Shown here piece by piece: positions 8,824 to 18,200 of a stretch of DNA of 48,360 nucleotides. Both the position numbers and the translations under genes were made by a program. Source of the stretch: Gemmatimonadota bacterium. GTDB lineage: Bacteria; Gemmatimonadota; Gemmatimonadetes; Palauibacterales; Palauibacteraceae. Positions within the stretch are counted from its first letter, which is position 1. Each line of letters begins with the position of its first letter. The notes below the pieces were generated by a model, which was not told the origin of the DNA, did no database searches, and saw only the letters and a list, made by a program, of their open reading frames with translations. Location of the stretch: NCBI GenBank assembly GCA_029262175.1, contig JAJCZV010000038.1:1-48360 (forward strand), given 5' to 3'.

Positions 8824-10487
8824 CGTCTCGCGCTCCGATCCGAGCTCCCCACGGGACGATGCTGTCCTGCAAAGGATGGCATCAGGAAGCCGCGCTTCGG
8901 ATGCTGATGAACAATCTCGATCCGGCCGTCGCGGAGCGGCCGGAGGACCTGGTCGTCTACGGCGGGACCGGCAAAGCGGCCCGCAATTGGGCGTGTTATG
9001 CCAAGATCGTCGAGACGCTTCAGCGGCTCGAGAACGACGAGACGCTGCTTGTACAGTCCGGAAAACCCGTCGGTGTGTTTCGAACCCACGACCAGGCGCC
9101 CCGTGTTCTGATCGCCAACGCCCACCTCGTCCCACGATGGGGCACGTGGAAGGAATTCCGCCGATTGGAGGAGCTCGGTCTGACGATGTACGGTCAGATG
9201 ACGGCGGGGTCCTGGATCTACATCGGCACTCAGGGGATCCTCCAGGGGACGTATGAGACGTTTGCGGAGCTGGCGCGTCAGCGCTTCGAAGGCACGCTGG
9301 CGGGCCGCCTCGTCGTGACGGCCGGTCTGGGAGGAATGGGCGGCGCACAGCCGCTCGCCGCGACCATGAACGGCGGTGCCCTGCTCGCGGTCGAAGTGCG
9401 AGAGGAGCGGATCCGGCGACGGCTCGAGACGGGCTACTGCGACCGCATGTCGACGGACCTGGGCGAGGCGCTCGAACTATTGGGTCAGGCGAAAGCAGCG
9501 CGCGAGCCGCTCTCTGTGGCGTTGCTCGGTAACATCGCGGATGTGCTGCCGGAGATGGTGGAGCGCGGTGCCATCCCGGACGTTCTGACCGACCAAACCT
9601 CCGCTCACGATCTTCGAGTCGGCTACATCCCGTCGGGGCTCTCGGTGTCCGAGGCCGAGGCCATGAGCGCGAGCGATCCGGAGGCGTACGAGGGGCGGGT
9701 TCTCGACTCGATGGTCAAACACATGGCAGCGATGCTCGCGATGCAGCGAGCGGGCGCCGTGACCTTCGACTACGGCAACAATCTACGCGGCCACGTCGCA
9801 GACTTACGCGGGATGACGGAGGCCTTCGAGATCCCCGGTTTCGTGCCTGCCTTTATTCGCCCCTTGTTTTGTCGGGGGGCGGGCCCCTTCCGCTGGGCGG
9901 CCCTATCCGGAAATCCCGCCGATATCGCGGCGACCGATGACGCCGTCCTCGAGACCTTTCCCGAAAATGAACCGTTGGCTCGTTGGATCAAGCAGGCGCG
10001 CGAGCGAGTCCAGTTTCAAGGCTTGCCGGCCCGGATTTGCTGGTTGGAATACGGGGAGCGCGCGGAGATGGGCGAACGGTTTAACTGGCTCGTCAAGACG
10101 GGTCGCGTCGACGCCCCGATCGTCATCGGCAGAGATCACCTCGATACTGGATCCGTTGCGTCGCCAAATCGGGAGACCGAAGCGATGAAGGACGGATCCG
10201 ACGCGATCGCGGACTGGCCGCTCTTGAACGCGATGTTGAACACGGCCTGCGGTGCGAGTTGGGTCTCGCTCCACCATGGCGGCGGCGTAGGGATCGGGTA
10301 TTCGATCCATGCCGGGATGGTGTGTGTGGCCGATGGGACCGAGAGTGGCGGCGAGCGATTGCAGCGCGTACTGACCGCCGACCCGGGTACCGGTGTGATG
10401 CGCCACGCGGACGCCGGTTATGAGTCCGCGATCCAAACCGCGCACGAGCGCGGCGTCGATCTTCCGATGATTCCCCGTCGGCCATAG
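8820..10487 (+). CDS. hutU: Urocanate hydratase
   Basis: HutU hydrates urocanate to 4-imidazolone-5-propionate with a tightly bound NAD+. The 555-residue length is typical. Visible family motifs include [14 protein letters not shown] near the N-terminus, the glycine-rich [15 protein letters not shown] for NAD binding, [15 protein letters not shown], the [11 protein letters not shown] segment carrying the conserved active-site cysteine, and [17 protein letters not shown] near the C-terminus. The ATG overlaps the stop of the formimidoyltransferase (ATGA). The gene order places this second-step enzyme after the last-step one, which is common in rearranged hut operons. Confidence 0.97.
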   Translation: MTSRAPIRAPHGTMLSCKGWHQEAALRMLMNNLDPAVAERPEDLVVYGGTGKAARNWACYAKIVETLQRLENDETLLVQSGKPVGVFRTHDQAPRVLIANAHLVPRWGTWKEFRRLEELGLTMYGQMTAGSWIYIGTQGILQGTYETFAELARQRFEGTLAGRLVVTAGLGGMGGAQPLAATMNGGALLAVEVREERIRRRLETGYCDRMSTDLGEALELLGQAKAAREPLSVALLGNIADVLPEMVERGAIPDVLTDQTSAHDLRVGYIPSGLSVSEAEAMSASDPEAYEGRVLDSMVKHMAAMLAMQRAGAVTFDYGNNLRGHVADLRGMTEAFEIPGFVPAFIRPLFCRGAGPFRWAALSGNPADIAATDDAVLETFPENEPLARWIKQARERVQFQGLPARICWLEYGERAEMGERFNWLVKTGRVDAPIVIGRDHLDTGSVASPNRETEAMKDGSDAIADWPLLNAMLNTACGASWVSLHHGGGVGIGYSIHAGMVCVADGTESGGERLQRVLTADPGTGVMRHADAGYESAIQTAHERGVDLPMIPRRP

Positions 10488-10499
10488 GCAGGATTCTCC

Positions 10500-11732
10500 A
10501 TGCCGCTGCTCGAGAACATCTCGTGTCTTGCCACCTGCGCATCGCCGGACGGGCAGGATGACATCGGCGCGATTCATGACGCGGCTTTGGTGTGGAAGGA
10601 TGACCGGATCATGTGGGCGGGACCGGCCGAGGATCTTCCAGGCAGCTATGTCGGAGAAGAGCGGTGGGAGGCGGGGGGACGTCTGGTCATCCCCGGGCTG
10701 ATCGATTGCCATACCCATCTCGCGTTCGGTGGTTGGCGCGCAGGGGAGTTCGCTGACCGCATCCGCGGACGGAGCTACCTGGAGCTCGCGGCGGCCGGCG
10801 GAGGAATCGCGTCCACGGTGCGAGCGACGCGAGCCCTGGACGAAGAAGCGCTGCTTGCTCGCGCTCGCGAGTTTCGTTCAGAGATGTTGGCTCTCGGCGT
10901 CACCACGATCGAAGCCAAAAGCGGGTATGGGCTGGATCTCGAGACAGAGCTTCGGACCCTCGAGGTCTACCGTCGTCTCTCGTCCGAGCCGGGCCCGCGC
11001 CTCAGCGCGACGTGTCTCGCCGCGCACGTAGTACCGCCCGAAGCCGCCCACGATCGTGCGGGACATATCGGGCGGATCATCGAACAGATTCTCCCTGCGG
11101 TGGCGGACAAGAACCTCGCGGCCTTCGCCGACGTATTCGTCGAAGAGTCGGCGTTCTCTGTCCGTGAAGCCCGACGGATTTTCGAGGCGGGGAGCGCACT
11201 GGGCCTTCGTCCAAAGCTCCACGCCGACCAACTCACCGACGGCGGCGGGGCCGTGCTCGCCGCCGAGGTCGGGGCCGTGTCGGCCGATCATCTGGAGTGC
11301 ATCTCGCCGGAGGGGATCGCGGCGCTGGCGCAAGCCGGCGTGGTCGGAGTCACGCTCCCCATCGCGACGCTTTACCTCAATCAGGACCCGCCGCCGGCTC
11401 GCGCCATGATCGACGCCGGGGTCGCGGTCGCCGTCGCCACGGACTTCAATCCCGGGACCGCTCCCACCTATCATTTGCCCTTGGCCATGATGCTTGCCTG
11501 CACGCGCCAGCGCATGACGCCGGCCGAGGTACTCAAGGGGGCCACACGGTTCGCGGCCCGCGCCATCGATCGTGAGACGGAGATCGGCTCGCTGGTGCCC
11601 GGTGCGCTAGCGGATTTCGCCGTGATCGATGCTCCCGATGTCGACCACTGGCTCTACCACTACCGACCGAACGCGTGTCGGGCGGCGATCGTCGGCGGCG
11701 AGTTGCTGGCTGGGCGCCCACTCAGGGCGTAA
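10500..11732 (+). CDS. hutI: Imidazolonepropionase
   Basis: HutI hydrolyses 4-imidazolone-5-propionate to N-formimidoyl-L-glutamate, which feeds the formimidoyltransferase coded two genes upstream. It is a 410-residue amidohydrolase. Metal ligands are visible: HTH in DCHTHLAFGG, the histidine in KLHADQL, and the aspartate in ATDFNPGTAP; SADHLE is another conserved stretch. AGGA lies shortly before the ATG. It is the last gene of the operon, and its 3' end overlaps the 3' end of the convergent phosphatase gene by 11 bases, leaving no room for a separate terminator. Confidence 0.96.
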   Translation: MPLLENISCLATCASPDGQDDIGAIHDAALVWKDDRIMWAGPAEDLPGSYVGEERWEAGGRLVIPGLIDCHTHLAFGGWRAGEFADRIRGRSYLELAAAGGGIASTVRATRALDEEALLARAREFRSEMLALGVTTIEAKSGYGLDLETELRTLEVYRRLSSEPGPRLSATCLAAHVVPPEAAHDRAGHIGRIIEQILPAVADKNLAAFADVFVEESAFSVREARRIFEAGSALGLRPKLHADQLTDGGGAVLAAEVGAVSADHLECISPEGIAALAQAGVVGVTLPIATLYLNQDPPPARAMIDAGVAVAVATDFNPGTAPTYHLPLAMMLACTRQRMTPAEVLKGATRFAARAIDRETEIGSLVPGALADFAVIDAPDVDHWLYHYRPNACRAAIVGGELLAGRPLRA

Positions 11733-13005
11733 GGCGCTGCGTCTCTCCATCCAACGAAATCTTGAATCGGCCCCACCCATCTGATTCGCGCACCAACAGC
11801 AGCATCTCCGAAGCCGCGTCGACCAGGTCAACCGCGATCAACCGACCGTCGTACCGCTCCTGGATGGTCTCGACGGGCGTATGCGCGACCACGTGCACCG
11901 CGGCATCGAAGCGTTTCAAGACTTTGTCGAGATGGGCGTTCAGCGTATCGGCCAGCACGAAGCCGCGGTACCACAGCACGCTCGACGGGCCGAAGAAGAA
12001 CTCGTAGCGGCGACCCACTCCCGCGGAATCCAACGTCGTCTCTTGGGCGAACCGCTCCAGAAACGGCGGGTCGTTCCAACGGACGAAGAGGCTCTCGGCC
12101 ATGAAGGACTGGAGCGTATCGCGAAACGCTCCCAACGAATAGTCGACGTAGGTCGGGCTGACCCCCCCGTGCGCGAGCAGGAGATCACCCATCCGGACGA
12201 GACCCGGCTTGCTGGCGAGCCATCGACCTAGGATCGACGTGTGCGGGTCGAACAGATCCGAATAGAGTTTGCGGTGGCGAAAACCCAACGCCGCCTCCTT
12301 CGCGCCCACATACCGGAGATCTCCCGCCATGACCATGACTTCGTGGTTGCCGAGAACGACGATCACTTGTCCTCCGACATCGTGAGCCTCGGCCTCGAGC
12401 CTATAAAGAAACCACAGCAGTCGCGTGACGTCGTCGCCGCGATCAAACAAGTCCCCGAGCAAACCCACCGTGCGGGACCCGCCTTGCCAGTGGCCCCCCC
12501 CGTCGATCAGCCCCGCCCCCTCGAGTAGCGTCTTGATGCGATCGAATTCCCCGTGGACATCCCCGAACAGGTAGATCGAATCCGACGCGACCGGTTCGAT
12601 GTCCGCGGGTGCGGGGGGCTCGAGACGGATCGCGGTCCGATAAAGGGCGCCGCCGGATGCGGCCCCGTACTCGAGGGTCACGAGCGGCCCCGCCACCGCG
12701 AGGTGGGCCACGTGGGCGTCGGAATGCTTCGTGATCGCTTCATCGACGAGCTTGCCCTCGACAAAGGCGCGCGCGACACCCGCAACCGTATCGTCGGTCA
12801 ACCAGCGGACTTCGAGGCCGGCCTCCGTCATCCCGACAAACAGTCCGTACTCGCCCTCGAAGCGGGTCTCTTGGCGGACCTCGGACCGAGCCGGTACAGA
12901 CGATCCCGCGTCGCGAGCTGACAGCGTCACGATCATCGCGCTCAGGGCGCACAGCCCGAGCGCGCGGATTGAAAGTCTGTTAGTGCTTCTCATCGATCTC
13001 TTCAC
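11722..13005 (-). CDS. Secreted PPP-family metallophosphatase (Shewanella-like type)
   Basis: The 427-residue protein starts with a signal-peptide-like segment (basic start, then LGLCALSAMIVTLSA). A region of unknown fold (about 45-135) is followed by a calcineurin-like phosphoesterase domain with the PPP order of metal-binding motifs: GDVHG (148-152), GDLFDRGD (184-191), GNHE (219-222), then HGG and a later HVVAHT. The compact GDxHG/GDxxDRG/GNHE set with an inserted helical region resembles Shewanella-like protein phosphatases, which act on Ser/Thr or Tyr phosphate. Activity is therefore expected outside the cytoplasm. It lies 21 bases beyond the stop of a secreted kinase-like gene and probably shares its transcript with the two-component genes. 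Confidence 0.82.
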   Translation of the reverse strand: MKRSMRSTNRLSIRALGLCALSAMIVTLSARDAGSSVPARSEVRQETRFEGEYGLFVGMTEAGLEVRWLTDDTVAGVARAFVEGKLVDEAITKHSDAHVAHLAVAGPLVTLEYGAASGGALYRTAIRLEPPAPADIEPVASDSIYLFGDVHGEFDRIKTLLEGAGLIDGGGHWQGGSRTVGLLGDLFDRGDDVTRLLWFLYRLEAEAHDVGGQVIVVLGNHEVMVMAGDLRYVGAKEAALGFRHRKLYSDLFDPHTSILGRWLASKPGLVRMGDLLLAHGGVSPTYVDYSLGAFRDTLQSFMAESLFVRWNDPPFLERFAQETTLDSAGVGRRYEFFFGPSSVLWYRGFVLADTLNAHLDKVLKRFDAAVHVVAHTPVETIQERYDGRLIAVDLVDAASEMLLLVRESDGWGRFKISLDGETQRLTP

Positions 13006-13026
13006 GTCGCCCGTTTCGGGTCTCGA

Positions 13027-14016
13027 CTAGGGAATAAGTTCGTAGCGCCCTTCGTCGACCCTCTCCAATAACCTTGTCAGCCGACGGTGCACATTTCGAA
13101 TCTCCGAGTCCGTCAGCCCGAGTTGAACCATGGTCTCTGAGTGACGTACTCCGCGCCCCACGTCGAGGTTCGCACCCGGTTCGACCTCCACAAACGCACC
13201 GTTGCGAATCTCCAGTTGAACGAGGACGCCAAGACGTGCCTGTAGCGCCTCGACCGTGTACTCGCGAAGCCGCTCGATCGCCGCCGCCGGATAGCGATCG
13301 AGGCGAAGGTCACGCCAGTACGTGCCGCGGTCGCTCTCCTCTCCAGAGAACGCGACGCCATTGTCGACGCTGTACACCCTGGGGTTTGCCGGGTCGGCGG
13401 AACGAAGAAAATTGCCTTCGTTGCTATCGTTATGTCGAATGAGATACGTAAGGAGGTTGAAGTTTCCCAAATGGCGGGCGTAGATCTCGCTCGACTCCAA
13501 CATGTCGTCGTCTTCGAGCTCGTCAGGCACCTCCACTTGGAACATCCAATACTGGAGCGCGACGAGGGTCATCGGCCACTGGTCGAACGTTTGCTCGGCT
13601 GGCGGTGTCATGTCGCTTCCGACCTGATCGAGCACCGACTGAACGACGTCCATGGGGAAGGCTCGTATGACCGTCGGAGGCACGGCGTACTCGCTCGGAT
13701 CCAAAAACAACTTTTGGATCTCGTAGGCCGCCAGTTCGTAGCGGGGCCGATTGTTAAACGCGTCCGCGCCTTCCTTGGCCGGAGCATATTTCATCTGTAG
13801 GACGCTTCCACCGACTTCCGCGGTGGCCTGATAGGTCCGCTCCCCCTCCAGACCGCGAGACGGGTTCATGGCTACGACGTTGAGATCGCCCTCTCGGAGA
13901 AGACGTTCAATGTCCGAAATCGGAAGCATGAAGTTCGCGTCTTGTCCCACCGTGCTGGCAGGAAAGACAAGGGCGAACGCGACACCGACCATCCCTGCGG
14001 TTTTACGCCACGACAT
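13027..14016 (-). CDS. Secreted protein with a kinase-like fold (PI3K/FAM20-type motifs)
   Basis: The ATG at 14016 is preceded by a perfect AAGGAGGA, giving 329 residues with a signal peptide (RKTAGMVGVAFALVFPASTVG). The body shows, in order, features of atypical kinases: Lys76 in LQMKYAPA, Glu94 in ELAAYEIQKLF followed by VPPTV, Asp197 in RHNDSNEGNF with Asn202, and Asp218 in SVDNGVAF. In FAM20 and PI3/4-kinase-like bacterial proteins this pattern supplies ATP-binding lysine, helix-C glutamate, catalytic loop and metal-binding aspartate. Kinase-like is my reading of motifs, not a confirmed family. A secreted site needs a phosphate donor outside the cytoplasm. The start overlaps the histidine kinase end by 14 bases. 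Confidence 0.5.
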   Translation of the reverse strand: MSWRKTAGMVGVAFALVFPASTVGQDANFMLPISDIERLLREGDLNVVAMNPSRGLEGERTYQATAEVGGSVLQMKYAPAKEGADAFNNRPRYELAAYEIQKLFLDPSEYAVPPTVIRAFPMDVVQSVLDQVGSDMTPPAEQTFDQWPMTLVALQYWMFQVEVPDELEDDDMLESSEIYARHLGNFNLLTYLIRHNDSNEGNFLRSADPANPRVYSVDNGVAFSGEESDRGTYWRDLRLDRYPAAAIERLREYTVEALQARLGVLVQLEIRNGAFVEVEPGANLDVGRGVRHSETMVQLGLTDSEIRNVHRRLTRLLERVDEGRYELIP

Positions 14017-14809
14017 CGTTTCCTCCTTCGCGCGCTGCGTGATCCTTCGGTAAACGAAGAGGTAGCTCGACCACGAACGTGGTCCCCTCCCCAACCGTGC
14101 TGCTCACTGAAATATCGCCGCCATGATGCGCGACGATTTGGTGCGTGATCGCGAGGCCAAGCCCCATCCCGACGCGTCCACCTTTCGTAGTAAAGCCGGG
14201 TTCGAAGATCTCCGCCAGGTGTTCAGGAGAGATGCCGCGGCCCGTGTCCGAGATCTCTAGACGGACCCGATCCCCCTCGCTGCTGGTCATCAGTTTGAGC
14301 GTGCCCCCGTCGGGCATCGCCTGCACGGCGTTGTGAAGAAGATTCATGAAGACTTGGTTGATCCGATTTGGATAGCACTCCACCAGCGGGAGTTCGGCGA
14401 AGGCTCGGTCCACTGTAATCGCGGCAAGCTCGAACCCGAGGACGGCCAGCGTACTTTCGAGTCCCTCGTGCAGATCCACTCGATCCACGTCTGCTCGATC
14501 CGGCCGCCCGAACGTACGCAGGCTCTCGACCAGCTTGACCATTCGCTCGACCGCGATGCTGTTGGTTCGAAGCACGCCGTCCATAGCTCGCACGATCTTG
14601 CGCACTTCTTGAAGCTCGTCCTGCGTGACCACCTCGTCCTCGAGGATGACCTGCAGCTTGTTCAGGGCCCGCTCGATCACGTCGTGGTTGCTGTTGATCG
14701 CACCCAGCGGCGTATTGAGTTCGTGGGATATTCCAGCCACCATCATGCCCAAGCTGGCCAGCCGCGCCTGATTGACCTGATCGGTTTGATCCACGACCGG
14801 CTCGCTCAC
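14003..14809 (-). CDS. Soluble histidine kinase
   Basis: The protein has 268 residues and no membrane segment or input domain, only a short coiled N-terminus. The phosphoacceptor region reads MVAGISHELNTPLGAI with the histidine to be phosphorylated. The ATPase domain has NLLHNAVQAM (N-box), DTGRGI (G1), EIFEPGFTTK (F-box) and GMGLGLAI (G2). It starts with an ATG/TGA overlap with the response regulator upstream, so the two are very probably partners. Input must come from another protein, perhaps through the coiled-coil tail of that regulator. Confidence 0.88.
   Translation of the reverse strand: MSEPVVDQTDQVNQARLASLGMMVAGISHELNTPLGAINSNHDVIERALNKLQVILEDEVVTQDELQEVRKIVRAMDGVLRTNSIAVERMVKLVESLRTFGRPDRADVDRVDLHEGLESTLAVLGFELAAITVDRAFAELPLVECYPNRINQVFMNLLHNAVQAMPDGGTLKLMTSSEGDRVRLEISDTGRGISPEHLAEIFEPGFTTKGGRVGMGLGLAITHQIVAHHGGDISVSSTVGEGTTFVVELPLRLPKDHAAREGGNDVVA
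14021..14028 (-). promoter_or_regulatory. Strong ribosome-binding site fixing the start of the kinase-like gene
   Basis: AAGGAGGA lies four bases before the ATG at 14016. The longer open frame that starts at 14094 is much less likely, because it would run far into the histidine kinase gene and lacks such a site. The site itself lies inside the last codons of the histidine kinase gene. Confidence 0.7.
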
Positions 14810-15285
14810 ATGAATGCCTGCATCCAGCGCTCCTTGAATCCGGTCAGCTCTTTGTTGGCGAGTTCGAGCTCTGCGACTCGTCCGGCAAGCTCCTCGAACA
14901 GTCGACTGCGCTCGACCGCGTTTCGAATCGACAGGATCAGCGCCTCGTTGTCCCAGGGCTTTTCGAGGTACTGATAGAGACCCGCGTCGTTGATGGCTCG
15001 GATCGCGTTCTGCTTGTCCGCATACCCGGTCAGAAGGATACGCGTGGCCATGGGAACGATCGACCGTGCCTGGGTCAAAAACGTGACGCCGTCGAGTTCC
15101 GGCATCATGAAGTCAGCCACGATCGTGTGGACGGACTCTTCCGCCAAGCACTCGAGGGCAGCTTGTGGCGACGTGAAGGGGAGCACTCGGTAGTCGGTTT
15201 CGAGTTCGAGAAAACTCTGGATCGACCCGACGACCATCTCTTCATCGTCGACGATCACGACGGTGGCGTTCAACTCGCTACTCAT
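14806..15285 (-). CDS. Response regulator with C-terminal coiled coil
   Basis: The 159-residue protein is a receiver domain with the acidic pair in VDDEE, the phosphoacceptor aspartate in ADFMMPELDG, the threonine in LLTGYAD and the lysine in LEKPWD. After about residue 125 comes a heptad-like tail (LFEELAGRVAELELANKELT) instead of a DNA-binding domain. Output is therefore by protein contact, probably by engaging the histidine kinase coded immediately downstream with a 4-base overlap; such tails often connect receiver and kinase domains in one chain in related proteins. It starts 9 bases after the stop of the transporter fusion gene. Confidence 0.88.
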   Translation of the reverse strand: MSSELNATVVIVDDEEMVVGSIQSFLELETDYRVLPFTSPQAALECLAEESVHTIVADFMMPELDGVTFLTQARSIVPMATRILLTGYADKQNAIRAINDAGLYQYLEKPWDNEALILSIRNAVERSRLFEELAGRVAELELANKELTGFKERWMQAFM

Positions 15286-15294
15286 TACACTCCT

Positions 15295-18200
15295 TTAAGC
15301 GGTGGCGAGGCCACGGACTCTTCGGGCCAGCCCCTGCAATAAATCCAACCCAAGCTCGGGATGGTCGACGAGTAGATCGCGAAAATCGACCTGGAGAACT
15401 CGTAGTACTCGTGTGTCTTCGACCGCTCTCGCCTCGACCAGACTCGGCTGGTCGTCGATGAGGGCCCAGGTGCCAAAAGCCTGCCCGGCCGTCACGGTCA
15501 TGGTTTGGTCGAGGCCGCCCATGGCCACCGTTCCCTGAATGACTACATACATCGCCGGCGTCGGTTCGCCTTTCGCAATCAACACGTGATCCGCTTCGAC
15601 GTGCTGAACCTTCGCGATCGATGCGAAGAGTGCCAGCTGTTGGCTGCGTACCCCGGCGAGGAGGTCGACGTTCTGCAGCAAGAACACCTTCTCGATCAGA
15701 TCCATTTCTTCACTCTCGTTTCGGGAGCCTAGGGCGCCAGACCCTCCGCTCGTAGCGTGCGCCGCCAGCCGCGCGGCCGTCTCCCCCAATGCCGGATCGT
15801 GCGGGGCGAACTCGGTCAATTGCGCGCCGAAACCGTCGGGATCCGCTTCGAAGCTCGACCACAGCGCGCACCGTGCGATCCATACGTCTTCGTCGTCCCA
15901 CAATGGTCTCAGGCCCTCTCCCTCGGCGGCGACCGGCTCGGGTTCAGGCCCGGCCGTCGGCTCCAGCAGGCGGGAAAGGCGCTGAAACACCGAGTGACCG
16001 ACCGTGCTCTCGATCCACTCCAGCGCGTTGGCCTTTTGTCGATCCCCACCGTGCTTGAGCACGAGCTGGCTGCGCTGCATCCCATACTGCGGATGGATCA
16101 GTCCCATCCATCGAAAAGCGCTCAAACGGCGACTCTCTCGCGCGTCGTCCAGCGCTCGGACCAGTAGGGGCCTCGAACGGGTTTCCGGCCCTCTGCGCGC
16201 CGCACCGGCGGCCCTTCCGTATCGGTCCATAGCGGCGACTTCTCGATCGACCACCTCCAAGACCCGGGACTCCGGGAATTCCAGATCGACGCCGGACGCT
16301 CGAAGGTGGTGCAGCGAGAGCAGCGCCTGGTCATCCAGGGCCTGTTCCGTCTCGGGAAGCAAGTAGGAGGCGATCAGGGCGTGTACGGTTGCCGGTACCG
16401 CGATGTCCCCCAACGCGGCGGCAACGCCTTTTCGAATCCACCCGTCGGTCGTGGGATCGTTCAGACAAGCGATCAGCGGACCCACGGCTTCTTCTCCGCG
16501 TTCGGCGAGCGCGGCGCGTGCAGCGCTGCGGGTCTTGCTGGTTCCGAGCGCGCCGATCAGATCCGGCAGAAACCCCGGATCACCGGTGCGACCAGCGCTG
16601 AGGACAGCCGCGGAAGCCGCGATCGGATCGCTGTCCGCCATCAGTGAACGCAGGATCTCGGTCTTGTCCGGGTGGCCGCCGACGAGACCTGCCGTCGTCG
16701 CGAGTTCGATCGCTACGGCGGCGTCCGGGCCCTTTTTCATCGTTCCCGACAAACGATCGAAATGTGGTCGGGCGAGACGCTCGGCATCGGCCGGCGCAAC
16801 CACGGTCCTCAAACCCGCCAGGGCCGCCGAACGAACGGCTGGGCGCTCGGACTCGAGGAGATCCTCAAAGAAGTCCAGCGGCTCGGGGGACGCGCTCGCC
16901 AGGGTGCGAACCGCCGCTTCTCGAACCGCCCGGTCGGCATCGTCGAGCCGTTTTCGGACCTCGGGTTCATCGACCTTGGCGGGGAGACGGGCGAGGGCAT
17001 TCAGGGCCTCTCGACGGATCTCCGGCGCGTCGTGGTGCGCGAGTTGGTGAAGTTCGGGAGCGAGTTGATCCAGATCGTCCACGCTCGCGTCGTCGAGGAG
17101 GTCGAGCGTGAACGCGACTTTGAGGGGCTCTCCGCCCTTGAGCGCGTCGCGCGCGAACCCGAGCGCGCCGGATTCCGAGAGCGAAACGAACGTGCTCCCA
17201 AAACTCGCCGTGCGCCCTTCGAACGAGCGGGCGAGACTGGTCACGTATTGACCGCGTACGCGAAGGAACGCGATCAACAGAAGTCCGGCCAGCCCGACGC
17301 CGACCAGGGCGACCACGACCAACCGATCGCGCACCGCGAAGGAGCCCATGGCCACCGCCGGGATGGCGAGGAGCACCCCGGACAGCACCTTCCCGAGCCC
17401 CTTCTCCACCCCGACGTCGACGTACGCCTTCGCCTTGAGCTTGATGTCCTCAGGCACGGGCACGTAGAGGATCTCACGCCCCGTCCGTTCGGCCGAGTAG
17501 CGGAACGTCTTTTCGCTCGTGCGCGCGATGACCGCTACGGCCAAGGTCAAAGAAGCGGCCATTGCACCGGTGGCCAGCACCATCGCGATGGGGAAGATGA
17601 GGACCGCCGCGCCTGCGCCCCAGCGCCGAAGCACGGGCCGCAGCGCCAAGAGCACGATGATGGGAAGCCACTGAGTGGCTGCATCGACGAGACCGAGGAA
17701 TCCGCTCAGGGCATCGAGATCGGTAAAGACCTCGCGCGTGAGCGTCTTGTATTCATAGTCGATGAACTGCTTGACCAGCACCGTGAGAAGCACCGTCACG
17801 GCGATCAAACGGACCTGCGGATTTGAAAAGATCCGGCGAAGCTCGCCCTTCGAGCCCGGGTCGTCGTCGATTTGATCCCGGGATCGTTCTTGTTCGGGCG
17901 CTTCCCTCGCCCACACCATCGCGATGCCGACCGCGAAGACGACGATCGCGGCGGCGGCGACCAACAATAGATTCGGCGTCCCGAGCCGGGTCGCGAAGAA
18001 CGCGGTGATGCCACCCCCGACCGCCGCCCCCAAAGATCCGGCCGCAATCACGAGCGGATAGGCGCGTTTGGCATCGCGTGCGTTGTAGAAGACCTGTGTG
18101 GCCATGAAGAACTGCGTCACCAATGCGGCCACCATGAGGTCGTACCAACCGTAGAACGCGAGTCCAAAAGCTGGCACGCCGGGTTGGTACGCGATGCGAA

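Noticed and set aside
7906..9348. A 480-residue minus-strand frame over the formimidoyltransferase and hutU
   Set aside because: Low-complexity Arg/Pro/Ser composition over two genes with strong family motifs on the plus strand.
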